Positions 20,801 to 29,450 of a stretch of 64,000 nucleotides of DNA are shown in pieces (position 1 is the first letter of the stretch; every line of letters starts with the position of its first letter). The notes beneath the pieces are model-generated. The model saw only the letters and a program-made list of their open reading frames with translations. It was not told where the DNA came from and searched no databases. The DNA lies in NCBI GenBank assembly GCA_949358305.1, contig CASHSZ010000018.1, forward strand, positions 1-64,000. The letters run 5' to 3'. A program made the position numbers and the translations under genes. The stretch is from Strigamia acuminata (taxonomy: Eukaryota; Arthropoda; Chilopoda; Geophilomorpha; Linotaeniidae).

Positions 20801-22847
20801 AGGTTGCGAAAACCTGCGATTTCTGGGCTAGCGGTATAATCCAGCAATAGCGTGTTGCGTCGTCGATGACGGTAAGGACAAAACGTGCTCCTCCAAACGA
20901 TGGAACTGGGGCTGGCCCCCAAATATCCATGTGGAGAAGGTCCAAAGGCTTCGTAGTCGAGGGATTAGGATCAGGCTTATGAGAAGCTTTTGTCGATTTG
21001 GCTATTCTGCAGTCGTTGCAGGCCAATTCCCTGCTCACTTCCCCTGGTGACATTCCGTAAACTTGGTCGTTTGCGGCCAATAGCTTCATTCCATTCGTAT
21101 GAAGGTGGCCAAGACGGCTATGCCATAAGCCGGTGGCGTCCTTGACGGAGGCTGGATTGGCGATGACCTTCTTTTTAGGTTGAGACGGGTTGCCAAGGGG
21201 AGGAAAGGAATTTGCATTTGGAATTGCAATAGGAGTTGCCGTTGGGATTGACTGTAGGGCATTCGCATAGGAAGGAAGGGTGGTCAAATCGTTGTGGATT
21301 TGAGTAGGGATAGGAGGAGGAATCGGATTGGTTGGAATGGGAGCTTGTTGGACGGGAATTTGCTTCACGGGTTCAACTAGCGGCATTTCAATCCGAAAAT
21401 CCGTAATTTCTCGTTGCTGTCCTTTTCCCTTTTTCGGTTTGGGAATTTTAATGAAATCCTCTTCCGTAGTCACGTACATTTGCGGCGGTAGCGTTGGAGT
21501 CGGTTGTACAGTGGGAGAAACCGTTGTCGCAAATGTCGGATTTGTACACAAACCGTCCACATAATAAAGACCTCCTCTCTCCTTTGCACGAATAAGAGGG
21601 CTGCGAATGTCCGATTCGTAAACATGTATCTCACTATTGAAAATGTGGATATGATGTCGCGCCTTGTCTATCTTCGAAACCGAAATCAAGTTTGCCTCGA
21701 AATTCGGCGCGTAAAGGACGTTTGTTAAATTCACGGTGCACCGGGTCTTATCGATCGCCATTAGCAAACGAACCGTTCCTTTTCCCGTCACTTGGGACTT
21801 TCCCTGTCCCAACTCGATGTCGAATGGAATGACATCGGTGAACTCGGTGAAACCGGCACGCACGTGAGATACGTGATCTGTAGCGCCGCAATCCAGAATC
21901 CACTCATTGGATTGCATAAAATGAGCGACTGGACGTTGGATAACCTGCGGCGCATTGACAAAATATGTCCCCTCTCGGTGTGGATGCGAGCTTTCTCGGG
22001 GACGCGCGTTGTTGGCCTTCGCAGCAGCGTTCTTGTTGCGCCGGCGACTCTTGCTCCGAGAATTACGTTGGAGTGAAACCGTAGGTTGTCCCTGTTGTTG
22101 ACGGGGTGGACGTGGACATCGGTTCGCGTAATGTCCGAGCTGGTCGCAATTAAAACACTTCACTGTCGAGATATCACGAGGTCCGGATTTATTTCGGGGT
22201 CGGAATTGTCCCTTCATAGACGTGTGAGCTGATGATTGGCTCGTTCCGAGCAACCCGATGGATTTGAGCCGCATGTGCTCGGAAATCAGCTGCTCGGCGA
22301 CATCCTTCGGCGTGAATTGGGGATCCGGCCAGTGGTATATGGCAAATGTTGCCTGAGCATATTCAGGCGGCAGACACTTCAAATACTGGTATGCGTGGTG
22401 AACCGGGCTAATAATCTCGTTGACATCGCTTAGTTGCCGCACGTAATTGTCGACGCGGGCAATGAAGTCCGGCATATCTTCGCCAGGTTGGAGTTGGAGG
22501 CTGAGAAACTCCCAGCGCATCGCCGCTTGACGGGCTCTAGAGCTGGGTGCGTAGGTTTTCGCCAACTTGTCCCACGCCTCCTTTGGCGTGTTACAGGTTT
22601 CCAAAACTGTACGCTTGGCGGGGCTCACATGGATGTATATGTGGCCTAGGGCCTTGTCCTTCTTCACCATAAAGCGATCAAGTTCTTTTGGCGTCAGGGT
22701 GGCAATGTGCTCTGCCTCCTTATCCTCCGTTACGTGACGCCAAAGCCCTTCCGATTTTAAGAGAAACTGCATCGACAATCGCCATTGTTCATAATTGTCG
22801 ACACCGAGAACCGGAATTAAACTGTTCGAGTTGGCCGCTTTCTGCAT
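17844..22847 (-). CDS. Copia-type Gag-Pol polyprotein
   Basis: One uninterrupted frame of 1,667 codons with a TAA stop. Seen in order: a copia Gag region (about 15-200, with YEQWRLSMQFLL); a CCHC zinc knuckle CFNCDQLGHYANRC (231-244) in a basic stretch; an aspartic protease motif DCGATDH (D319), where DSG or DTG is usual; a Pro/Gln-rich linker (about 440-570); the integrase HHCC zinc finger (H576, H581 or H583, C610, C613); the integrase catalytic triad D641, D704, E740; a second Ser/Pro-rich linker (about 870-1040); reverse transcriptase with D1274 (HLDVKGAYL) and YVDD at 1355-1358; and RNase H with D1519, E1560, D1597 and D1646. Integrase before RT is diagnostic of Ty1/copia. All catalytic acidic residues are present and there is no frameshift. 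Gag and Pol are in a single frame, so the Gag:Pol ratio would have to be set by splicing, processing or not at all. Start chosen as the first ATG of the open frame, about 40 nt after the end of a leader frame. Confidence 0.96.
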   Translation of the reverse strand: MQKAANSNSLIPVLGVDNYEQWRLSMQFLLKSEGLWRHVTEDKEAEHIATLTPKELDRFMVKKDKALGHIYIHVSPAKRTVLETCNTPKEAWDKLAKTYAPSSRARQAAMRWEFLSLQLQPGEDMPDFIARVDNYVRQLSDVNEIISPVHHAYQYLKCLPPEYAQATFAIYHWPDPQFTPKDVAEQLISEHMRLKSIGLLGTSQSSAHTSMKGQFRPRNKSGPRDISTVKCFNCDQLGHYANRCPRPPRQQQGQPTVSLQRNSRSKSRRRNKNAAAKANNARPRESSHPHREGTYFVNAPQVIQRPVAHFMQSNEWILDCGATDHVSHVRAGFTEFTDVIPFDIELGQGKSQVTGKGTVRLLMAIDKTRCTVNLTNVLYAPNFEANLISVSKIDKARHHIHIFNSEIHVYESDIRSPLIRAKERGGLYYVDGLCTNPTFATTVSPTVQPTPTLPPQMYVTTEEDFIKIPKPKKGKGQQREITDFRIEMPLVEPVKQIPVQQAPIPTNPIPPPIPTQIHNDLTTLPSYANALQSIPTATPIAIPNANSFPPLGNPSQPKKKVIANPASVKDATGLWHSRLGHLHTNGMKLLAANDQVYGMSPGEVSRELACNDCRIAKSTKASHKPDPNPSTTKPLDLLHMDIWGPAPVPSFGGARFVLTVIDDATRYCWIIPLAQKSQVFATFKDFVARVERIQDTQIKAIRTDRGGEFMSNEFLRYLQAKGIQGQRTNPSSPQMNGTAERINRTMADNFRAVLSETKLPEALWAELAVTFAYIKNRSPHSRLNNQVPYILWRQRALSLRHLRKVGSKCWVHYTAPGRKKLDPRAWEGYLVGYASGTRGYRIWNPTDNQVYESIHVKIDERQSYRKSIKISTQQPQQSFTGPGQQTVTFDDNLHYHQWPKGSDSEASEHSANDSERVSTASASMHTPLAFPHIHIPPPTTPERALLDLCATLPPGSASLRQSHHISYEEERDTDHDIREMDELSIYPETSEHVDASAEQSARPSPPTTPRTSAPPSPQRSAAPSLPRETPVPTPRFITTRRQQRVDDQAAQGLQIFDPDPNSPATARHTTHKWRFVGGDGECREWVREEHLRKDQKPGKILIDVYYFPTPKIRLRSYHDIEEYCMLNNIDYDPGLFFFGNLEHKLPTLPGVRHAAHLCRTEPASFAEIPKFNDAPKWREAIGEELDMFKEREIYKEVPRPPDTTILGCKWIFKLKTDAAGTVTRYRARLVAQGFYQTLGVDFDEVFSPVVNFILIRLFFCLLVVLRGWQDAHLDVKGAYLYGELKHNVYMRIPAGATCTDPNNVWLLLKSLYGLHQSGRQWFEKLDETLRALGFRRLPACNCVYVFGNTAVMLVYVDDIVVFYASDSVFNQLIRLISSKFDIVNLGPITKLLGVEFIRDAGRTFITQRAYIAKLVKKFGASTNNLVKTPVTPGTTLVRGSTENLEDFPYRSLIGSLLFLASRTRPDILYSVIALAQYNTCYNRTHIRALLQVLQYVANTAELCIELSGCSSSQLSAFTDASWASDPETSLSFGGYIVYVGNVPIGWSCRKQSTVACSTMEAEFIALVECVKEIFWLDSVYTEFPILNRLSRPIVYSDALASIQFTSNDIENAKTKHIRVKFHWLREWFTAGVFDLRKVAGEANTADIFTKWLSSERLRSLISKIFRA

Positions 22848-23737
22848 CGTAGATCGATTCGCGAAGAGCGTAACACAACGCGAAAATCACACTGACTCAG
22901 AGAGAGGCGCTGAAATGTCGCACAAGATTGGAGCACTTTTCACAATTTTCACAATTCGGAGCACTTCACTGCACGGTTCCCTCGGTGTTCGAGGCGAAAA
23001 ACCACAAATTGGGCAATTCCTTCTGAAGGAATCAAATAACCTCCGGTTGCCAGTCTGAGAGGGTCCGATCGGCTTCCTGGAGCCGCGGGAAACCTCACTT
23101 GTACCACGACAAGCACAACCGGAGAATACGTGTAAGCTTGACCGGACTCGATCCAAGGGCAAACACGATTCTAAAGGAACCCCCAAAAGCCTTAATAATA
23201 TCTTAAAATTAACAATAGTATTTCGACAGAAGGAGAAATAGGTGAATCGATCGCGGTTGCGATCCTCGTGCAAATGAAGGCACGGCGCAGTTTTCTCGAA
23301 AAACTGGAAAAAGCGCAAATTCGGATTGAAAAATCCGAATTTCTTCTCGATAAATCGAGGCTCTTCGTCCGGAAAATAATAGATCGACGATACTGTGCAT
23401 ACGCCGGGGTATACACAGCGGAATTCGATCCGTTTCTCGTTGAAAAACGTCGCTTCGACGTTGGCGAAGCGAAAATCGACGTGAAATCTGCAAAAAGAAA
23501 GAATTTCTCTCGAAATTCGCGAATCCCGCGGAATTTCGGAGAAAATTAGACAAATAATGGTGTGATTGACGACCCTGGTCGTCTGTGAACGTCGATAAAA
23601 CGTCGGCGTCGCAGGCGAGACGAAAATCGAGACAAAATGGCCGCCGAAAATCTGAAAATAAAAATATCGGCGCAAATTCGCGAATTTCGCGAAAAAACGT
23701 CGATAAATTAGGCGAATGGAGTGGTTGTTTAACCAAC
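22848..23737 (-). other. Retrotransposon leader (5' untranslated / packaging region)
   Basis: About 890 nt between PBS and Gag, long for a copia element. Low stop density leaves a 313-codon frame (22887-23828) that begins inside the LTR, runs through the PBS and ends about 40 nt before the Gag ATG, plus an overlapping 176-codon frame (23209-23739). Neither product has a recognisable domain. The sequence is rich in TTCG/CGAA words, which may explain the openness. Confidence 0.6.
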
Positions 23738-23755
23738 AACCATCCTCTGCTACCA
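23738..23755 (-). promoter_or_regulatory. Primer-binding site for initiator tRNA-Met
   Basis: The plus strand reads AACCATCCTCTGCTACCA, the 3' end of animal initiator tRNA-Met including CCA, so the element RNA is perfectly complementary over 18 nt. It lies 1 nt from the LTR. A 7-bp hairpin (GGTTGTT at 23723-23729 with AACAACC at 23735-23741) overlaps its distal end. Confidence 0.9.
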
Positions 23756-23756
23756 A

Positions 23757-24291
23757 TGTAGGCAGAGAATGCGCAAAATATCGGTGTAAACCGATTGAAA
23801 GCGTGAATTGGCGCTGTGCGACCCGCACAGACGTTAACGATACGACGCGTATCGTTTCGGAAATGCGCGCGGCCTAATGCCGCTTATATGCGCTAGCAAG
23901 AAGCACTAAAGGTGCTTTAAATCAAACACAATGAGTAAAACAATAAAACGGTTTAATTAAATAGTAATACATTACAAATAGGTATCCAAACAGGTGGGAA
24001 AGCAGCTAAGTCATACACGGCTGTGTATGACGCCATCTTGGATGAAAAAGCAATGGGTAGTGGCACCTAGTGCCGGGAATTTACATTAAGTTTGAACAAA
24101 TCATTTGATAATAGGACAAATCCTAGCATAAAGTGATAAAAGTATGGAATTACATACGGGACAGCGCAAAACGAATGGTAACATCGAAATCAATTAAATA
24201 ATAACAAAGATGCGCTGTATACCTAAACACAAAGGGAAAACTAGGAAATAACAAATGTATTCATCGATACAAAATGGTCTTTTGACCAACA
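23757..24291 (-). repeat. Complete 5' LTR (535 bp)
   Basis: Minus-strand ends are TGTTGGTC and GCCTACA, the TG...CA form. The inner end is fixed by the PBS and the outer end by identity with the 3' LTR fragment plus the polypurine tract. Internal inverted repeats include GTCATACAC/GTGTATGAC (about 24010-24031) and AAGCAC/GTGCTT (23901-23916). Confidence 0.88.
23883..23890 (-). promoter_or_regulatory. TATA-like box of the LTR promoter
   Basis: CATATAAG on the minus strand. A start 25-30 nt downstream would lie near 23855, leaving about 100 nt of R-U5 before the PBS. No clear AATAAA on the minus strand was found between here and the LTR end. Confidence 0.5.
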
Positions 24292-24294
24292 TGG

Positions 24295-24350
24295 TCTTCC
24301 GCAATAGACCACACAGTTTATCGGTTCTAGGGGATCTTCCGCAATAGACC
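24295..24350 (+). repeat. Two copies of TCTTCCGCAATAGACC
   Basis: Identical 16-mers at 24295-24310 and 24335-24350, 40 bp apart, immediately outside the 5' LTR end. The first sits in a small inverted repeat (GGTCT/AGACC). Confidence 0.7.
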
Positions 24351-24533
24351 CATAGTAGTCCCACAATTTAAGCAAATGAGTTTTCGTTACAAGAATCGCG
24401 TAGGACAGAAAATTAGCAAATAATAAGTAAGAATTGAGCTGAGACCCATTTACTTATTAAAGTCTCACCAGAAAAAGCGCGAGGTCAGTGAGCGACCAAA
24501 AGTCCCGCTGACTTACATTCATGTGAGAGAAAG

Positions 24534-24615
24534 GTTTAGTTGGTTAACAGTTGGTCCATCAAGCCCAAGAATTAGAGTAGAAGAAAGTTTAGTTGGTTAA
24601 CCGTTGGTCCATCAA
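24534..24615 (+). repeat. 29-bp direct repeat, 53 bp apart
   Basis: GTTTAGTTGGTTAAC-GTTGGTCCATCAA at 24534-24562 and 24587-24615, differing at one base (A/C after GGTTAAC). Confidence 0.75.
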
Positions 24616-25939
24616 ACTCAAATATAGAGATGCCAGTTGTCCATGACAATTCGCATGCATAGAATGCTAGTGTCAGGAGCTTCAAGACCCATGATCTGAA
24701 AAGCATGGTCATGGTCATGTCCTGTCCTCTCTGGACCATAGGGCATTCCGAGGCAAACTGCAGCTTGACGCTAGCAGTAGTGAGAAGACAACGAATAGGG
24801 GCTTAAATGCGCTCATCGTTGTTCATTGCCATTTTCCTACAGTTTGAGATGCTGAAGGAGTAGGCACAGTTTAGTTTGTTGATTTGCAAGCGAGCGCACG
24901 ATTTACGAACTAGAGCTAGAAGCGTTTTGGACTCGCACCAACAAGTGAAGTCACCTTCCAATTTAGGAAGGCGAAAAAGCAGCCACAGTTACACGACTTT
25001 TTCTTGAGCTGCAGTTAGGAAGAAAAGGCAACCCCTTGTTTGAGCACGTTCCGACCTAAGCAGTGTCGAGACGTTTAGTTGGGGGGTTGAGGTTAGCTGG
25101 GGGCATGAAGAGCACAAGAAAGTTAAGGGAGCTCAGTTCTCGTTGCAAAACAGAAATTGAGAATTGGAATCATTGGTTTTTTTTTCAGTGCCCACCTTTG
25201 ATTAAAAAGTGGGGAGAGGTGACCAAAGGTATTCCCTCCAAAATTAGAAGCCGAGACCATGTCTCACCAAGTTTAGAGAGGTCAGTAATTTGGCTGACCA
25301 CAGGCGTTCTTATATTAGGCGATAAGAAACAGCCTGCAGGCTGTTCCCTTGTCTTTAGAATTGAGATTTTCGTTGGGACAGCTCTCTCTCTCTCAAGTAA
25401 GAATAAGTGCGGGTCTCCGAAGTATAACTCCAAGCTATTTTCGTCGTCATGCCAGCAATTGGCCGGTAGTCTAAGCGTGATTGGGTCGCTTGCGACGCTT
25501 TTCCCTCTTTAGCCCAGAGTATGGTTGGAGTTGGGGATTGTGGATCTCAACTGATCTTAGAACGTGAGGATGTCCGGTGATGCTGCGTGTCACGTTAGTT
25601 ACTTGGTTTAGTCTGTCGTTATAGAAATAGTCAAAGTTCATTCGTCTACTGTCAGCTGTTTTAGAATCGTAGACGAGTGTTGATATTGGAAGATTTTGCT
25701 TAGATATACAGACGCTTACGTGTTTTAGAAGAAGTCTAGTTGTGTCGAATTTGTCAAAGGGGATAGGTTATTTGGTAGTCCGGTCTATTCTGGATCAAAT
25801 TTCCAACAGGTTGACTTTTAATTTAAAACGTGTTTAATTTAGCTCTTTTTAAGTTGATCTCAGACCAGACAAGCGTCATAAACCTTTTTCTTTCTTGAAA
25901 GTATTAGTCGTTAGTTCAGTATAAGACATGTGAGGCTAG

Positions 25940-25974
25940 CCCCCCCCCCGCTCTCTAAATTTTTTTTTTTTTTT
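25940..25974 (+). repeat. C10 and T15 homopolymers
   Basis: Ten C at 25940-25949 and fifteen T at 25960-25974, 10 bp apart. These are likely sites of length error in the assembly. Confidence 0.85.
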
Positions 25975-26047
25975 CGCCCGGGAGGAAATATAAGGATATA
26001 TAAAATGGAAGACGGGAGGTTAAGTTATAGTGTGGTGGCCGCGTGTC

Positions 26048-26107
26048 AGGACTTTGGTCTGGTTGACCCACTGGAGTGCACGCCAGGGGGTCGCCCACCG
26101 AAGTCCT
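26048..26107 (+). ncRNA. Strong 60-nt hairpin, possible structured RNA
   Basis: As RNA it folds into three stacked stems: 26048-26058 AGGACUUUGGU with 26097-26107 ACCGAAGUCCU (11 bp including one G-U), then GACCC (26065-26069) with GGGUC (26088-26092), then CUGG (26071-26074) with CCAG (26083-26086) around an 8-nt loop. A TATA-like ATATATAAAA lies about 50 nt upstream, near 25994. Size and shape resemble a microRNA precursor or another small structured RNA, but I recognise no family and see no terminator. It also lies in a short open frame (25930-26112). Confidence 0.35.
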
Positions 26108-28270
26108 CTTGATCCCGCTGAGGAGGTTCATAGTTAGATATTCGGGTTCGTGGGTTAATTACGTTTGTCACGTACTGGTCAGCGCATTTTCTGTTTTTAG
26201 GGACTAAGATTCGGTACATTAGTTGCTTTGTAGCATGAGTTTTTTCGGCTGAGCTCGATGGATTGAGATGCAAGTTCTCCTTTGAGTACGGAAATGAATG
26301 GGCATAATTTTTTATGAGACACGTTTTCGTCTTAATCTTCATTTTTAAATATAGTAACAGGTAGCTAGGTTAGTTTTAAGTGTTATCAGGGCATTCCCAT
26401 CAGGGAGCAGATCCGTACGAGTTGACTTAGTAATAAGTTATGAGAGAGAGAGAGACCCTTTGTTAGAAATTTAGGACGCCCAGCTTAGGAATTAAGTGAG
26501 TTTAGCTTGGGAGTTCCACATAGTTGGGTGGACTTCTCAACAAGACGATCCCTTGCAGTGAGAGTAATGCAATTGCTTATCGGGGATTGTTCTTTCTTTA
26601 ATGTTAGCGTGAATAATTTATTCAAGTTAAAAAGTATTAGTGGTTTTACAGAAGTGAATCTAAGCGTTTTTCTTTATAAGTTTCTTCTCCTTCCCGCGCG
26701 AGTTGAGATTGTCTAGTCCTCGCAGCTTCGTTGCGCGATTCTCTTCTCTAGTTGAATGCGTTGGAGGCAGGGTCCCTTGTTAGAAAAAAGACAGAGCAAG
26801 TTTTAGCGTTATTAATTTAGAAAATAGCTTTTCATCTGCATACTGCGGAACTTGGTTAAGATTCAAGGGCCCCGAGTTGCTTTAATTTATTGTTGTCCAG
26901 AGTGACCATCCAGAATGAGTAAAGTGGAGTGTCTGGCGGTTGAGTTTGTCTGCGGCACTCTATCTGAAGCAAAATGGCGGTAGCCGTGGATACAGTTTTT
27001 GCATGTGTTATGGGAAGGGCTAAGCAAAGACAAATTAATTCTGCATTCAGATAGACAGAAGTTTGGCTGAGGTTTTCAGTTTTTCGTCATTCTTCTTAGA
27101 AATTCAATTGTTTTTCGGTTGGATTACTATTCTAGTGGGTAAAAAAGTGTTTGCTGCAATTTATTTAGGGTTAAAAGTTCCCCTTTTCGAATTTTCGTTC
27201 GCAAAAGGGAGAGACATGTTGCAGTGGGGAAACGATTACTTGCGCTTTGTTCAGGTCATGGTGAGTTTTGGAGTCGTTTTTGTTCGGTTCGGGCCTTTGT
27301 AAGGATATGTTGAGTGGCAAGAACGTTCATGTCGGCTTCCGTACGAGTGCCATGAGAGAATTAAGCACACGTTGTAGTAAGGGGCGGATTTTTTCTTTGG
27401 GTTCGAATTCCTATTTCGTTTGGTTTCGTTAGTCGGGTAACAGTTTCCTCGTTTTGGGTTTTTGAGCTGCGTACGTTATCGTGCTTTAGTTGTGGCATTA
27501 GAATTAAGGGTGAACTTAGCCTTCATTAGCGAATTGTAGAATTAAGCCCTTCTTATTGTAGAGTTAAAATCTAGGTCGGGTCGTTATTCCGTTTGGAGCT
27601 GTGTTTGTAATTTTCGCCCAGTCTTTAGCTAATAGGAATCCTTCTTTTAAGTAAAAAGGCCGTGCCTTCTTAGATTTCTTTGGAAATAATTCTCACTTTG
27701 ATTTTTCCAAAGATAGGTTTTGATTTGTTAAAAAGCTTAGGTTAAGTACGAGATTTTTTGCTTTAGTTAATTAGTCGATAGAAGTAGGCAAGGTTTTTCT
27801 CAGTTAACGTGCGAGTAGCGTCAGTTTCGAGTTGCTTTGTAGACGGCGTACGGTGTTCGCGTTCGGAGTGTTATTAGAATTTAGTTCAGGTGACTGCAGT
27901 TGATTAATTTCAATTCGACGACCTTATTCAGAATTTACTCTCATGAGCGAATTTCCTGTTACCGTTTATTTATGCAGTAAGACAGGCGTGAATTTTTAGT
28001 CTAGAGATTTTGCTGATAAGTTATTGTTATTTTAGTTGTATTCTTCTGCAGTCTATTTTGGTGCCTTCTCGTTTCAGGGGACCCGTTCTCGTTCGGGTAT
28101 TTGGGATTGTTAACAGAAAGGTCAATTCAATTTTTCGTTTGGGAAAAGGGGTTCTTTGTTTTGTGATTGGGGTTTGCCATTAGACACAGGCTTGGTGAAT
28201 GTTCGGTCTTTCCTTTTTGCGTGCGATTACTTCAGGGCGGCTGCTCTCTTCCTTTTTTGGTTGGGAGCAA

Positions 28271-28319
28271 TGTTGCGAGCAAGAACGCAACAAAAAGATT
28301 AGGAGACTCGCGTTTCACC
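28271..28319 (+). repeat. Dispersed hairpin motif, copy B
   Basis: TGTTGCG, 8-nt loop, CGCAACA, then GGAGACTCGCGTTTCACC. Homologous to 16234-16280 with a few substitutions and 1-nt indels. Confidence 0.5.
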
Positions 28320-29056
28320 TGAAATTAGTAGAAGGTCCTTTTAGCTGTATGTTTAAGAGAAATATTAGTTTTGTAAGAGTTTTATGTATTGTTTTGATTG
28401 CAATTAACCTTTGCTAGTTGTTCCGGGTGTTTAGTGGTCGTCTGAAACGTGGGGTGGCTAGAATCGAGCACTGCAGGGCGTCGGTAGTGGTTGTGCAGAC
28501 ATTGAGCGCTTTGGGCACGCATGCGGGAATGAGAGCGGCTTGGAAACGCCTCGTTTGGCTTCTCTGCAAGGTTCCCGTACTGAGTTGGAAGTCCCGGCGT
28601 TTTTTGTCATGCCTTGGACGGCCCTGGAAGTCAGTTTGGATCGGTTCTGCTTTCATTCGCGTCTCTCAGCTGTTGCTAGACCGCCATGTGCTTAAGGTGC
28701 GGTTCTGGTGGCCTTTTGATAGTTAGTGTCGACATTTCACTGGAACACAGCATAGGGGTTGATAGTATTTAATAACTTGTGCATTTTATGCCAATGATAG
28801 ATGTTTATACTAAGCTTTTATTACGTGTTATTACTTGGTTGTTAAGGGTTAAGTTTGAGACATGTAGTGCCCTCTTTGGAGGTATTGGGTTTAAGCTCAA
28901 CATTGTTCTTTTGTCTTTATTTACTGTTAGCCTTTATTTACAAGTAATTGTTTGTTAGATTTAAGTTTGCCTTGCGCCATTGTTCACGGTTGCTAGGCAG
29001 AGTTGTTGTCAAGATGCGTAGCCATTAAGTATGATGTTGTTGTTTTTCCTCCTTTA

Positions 29057-29066
29057 AATAAATAAA
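29057..29066 (+). promoter_or_regulatory. Overlapping poly(A) signals
   Basis: AATAAATAAA followed by a G/T-rich stretch (CGGTTTGTTTTGGTGTT), the usual layout of a polyadenylation site on the plus strand. It would end a transcript from the T/G-rich region. Confidence 0.4.
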
Positions 29067-29220
29067 ACGGTTTGTTTTGGTGTTATACCATTTTTCTCCT
29101 GGGATTACTTACTCAAAAGGATGAGCCAAGCAGCCCTGAGACTGGGAGAAACAGAAACCACAACCAGATTAGAAGAAAAGGAGAGAGTTAAGCACTACAT
29201 GACTATGCAAAGATTTAGGC

Positions 29221-29228
29221 CTATAAAA
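29221..29228 (+). promoter_or_regulatory. TATA-like box 74 bp before the satellite
   Basis: CTATAAAA, pointing into the satellite, which starts at 29302. A start near 29250 would transcribe the array. It also lies inside a 67-codon open frame (29121-29324) with no recognisable domain, which ends in the first monomer. Confidence 0.3.
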
Positions 29229-29450
29229 TCGGCATTTTGCATTTGTCACATATACATCGAATGTTTGTCAGCCAACACGATCACAAAGATTGCTGGCAAC
29301 AAAGTCAACTGTGACGTCAAATGAGATCAAAAGTTTATTCTTTCAAATTATTGCTTGGATGTTGCTAAAACTAACATTGAAGCCTTCTACTAAGGTTTAA
29401 ACACTATTTCAGAACATTCAGAGACATTGGTCTTGTGGTGTTTGTGCTAA

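Larger units (their letters stand above)
17558..24291 (-). mobile_element. Ty1/copia-type LTR retrotransposon, 3' LTR truncated
   Basis: Reading on the minus strand: a 535-bp 5' LTR (24291 to 23757) with TG...CA ends, a 1-nt gap, an 18-nt primer-binding site, a roughly 890-bp leader, one 1,667-codon Gag-Pol frame in the copia order PR-IN-RT-RH, a polypurine tract, and the first 75 bp of the 3' LTR (17632 to 17558). The 75 bp are identical to 24217-24291. The rest of the 3' LTR is absent and unrelated sequence follows, so no target-site duplication can be read. The intact frame and identical LTR fragments suggest a young insertion damaged at or after integration. Replication would need the missing R region, so this copy is probably not autonomous as it stands. 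Confidence 0.92.
24292..29301. other. ~5 kb region without a recognisable gene
   Basis: From about 25500 the plus strand is clearly T/G-rich with many TTAG and GTTT words. The longest open frames (25063-25512, 149 codons; 28418-28726, 102 codons) carry no domain I recognise. Small structures are listed separately. The strand bias and the AATAAATAAA near 29057 would fit a plus-strand non-coding transcript, a long untranslated region or a decayed large transposon, but nothing decides between these. Confidence 0.5.

Noticed and set aside
23942-23954. 13-mer AATAAAACGGTTT shared by the LTR and 29061-29073
   Set aside because: AT-rich and centred on a poly(A)-signal word, with no wider alignment. 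Probably chance.
25063-25512. 149-codon plus-strand frame
   Set aside because: No recognisable domain, no codon pattern distinguishing it from the neighbourhood, and the surrounding region is full of stops. A T-run followed by CAG near 25178 looks like an acceptor site but has no matching exon.
28418-28726. 102-codon frame rich in Arg, Trp and Val
   Set aside because: Unrecognised, with an overlapping open antisense frame (28414-28656). Not enough to call a gene.
24292-29110. Second LTR-type element or large retrotransposon derivative
   Set aside because: No paired terminal repeats, no primer-binding site and no retroelement domains were found between the copia LTR and the satellite.
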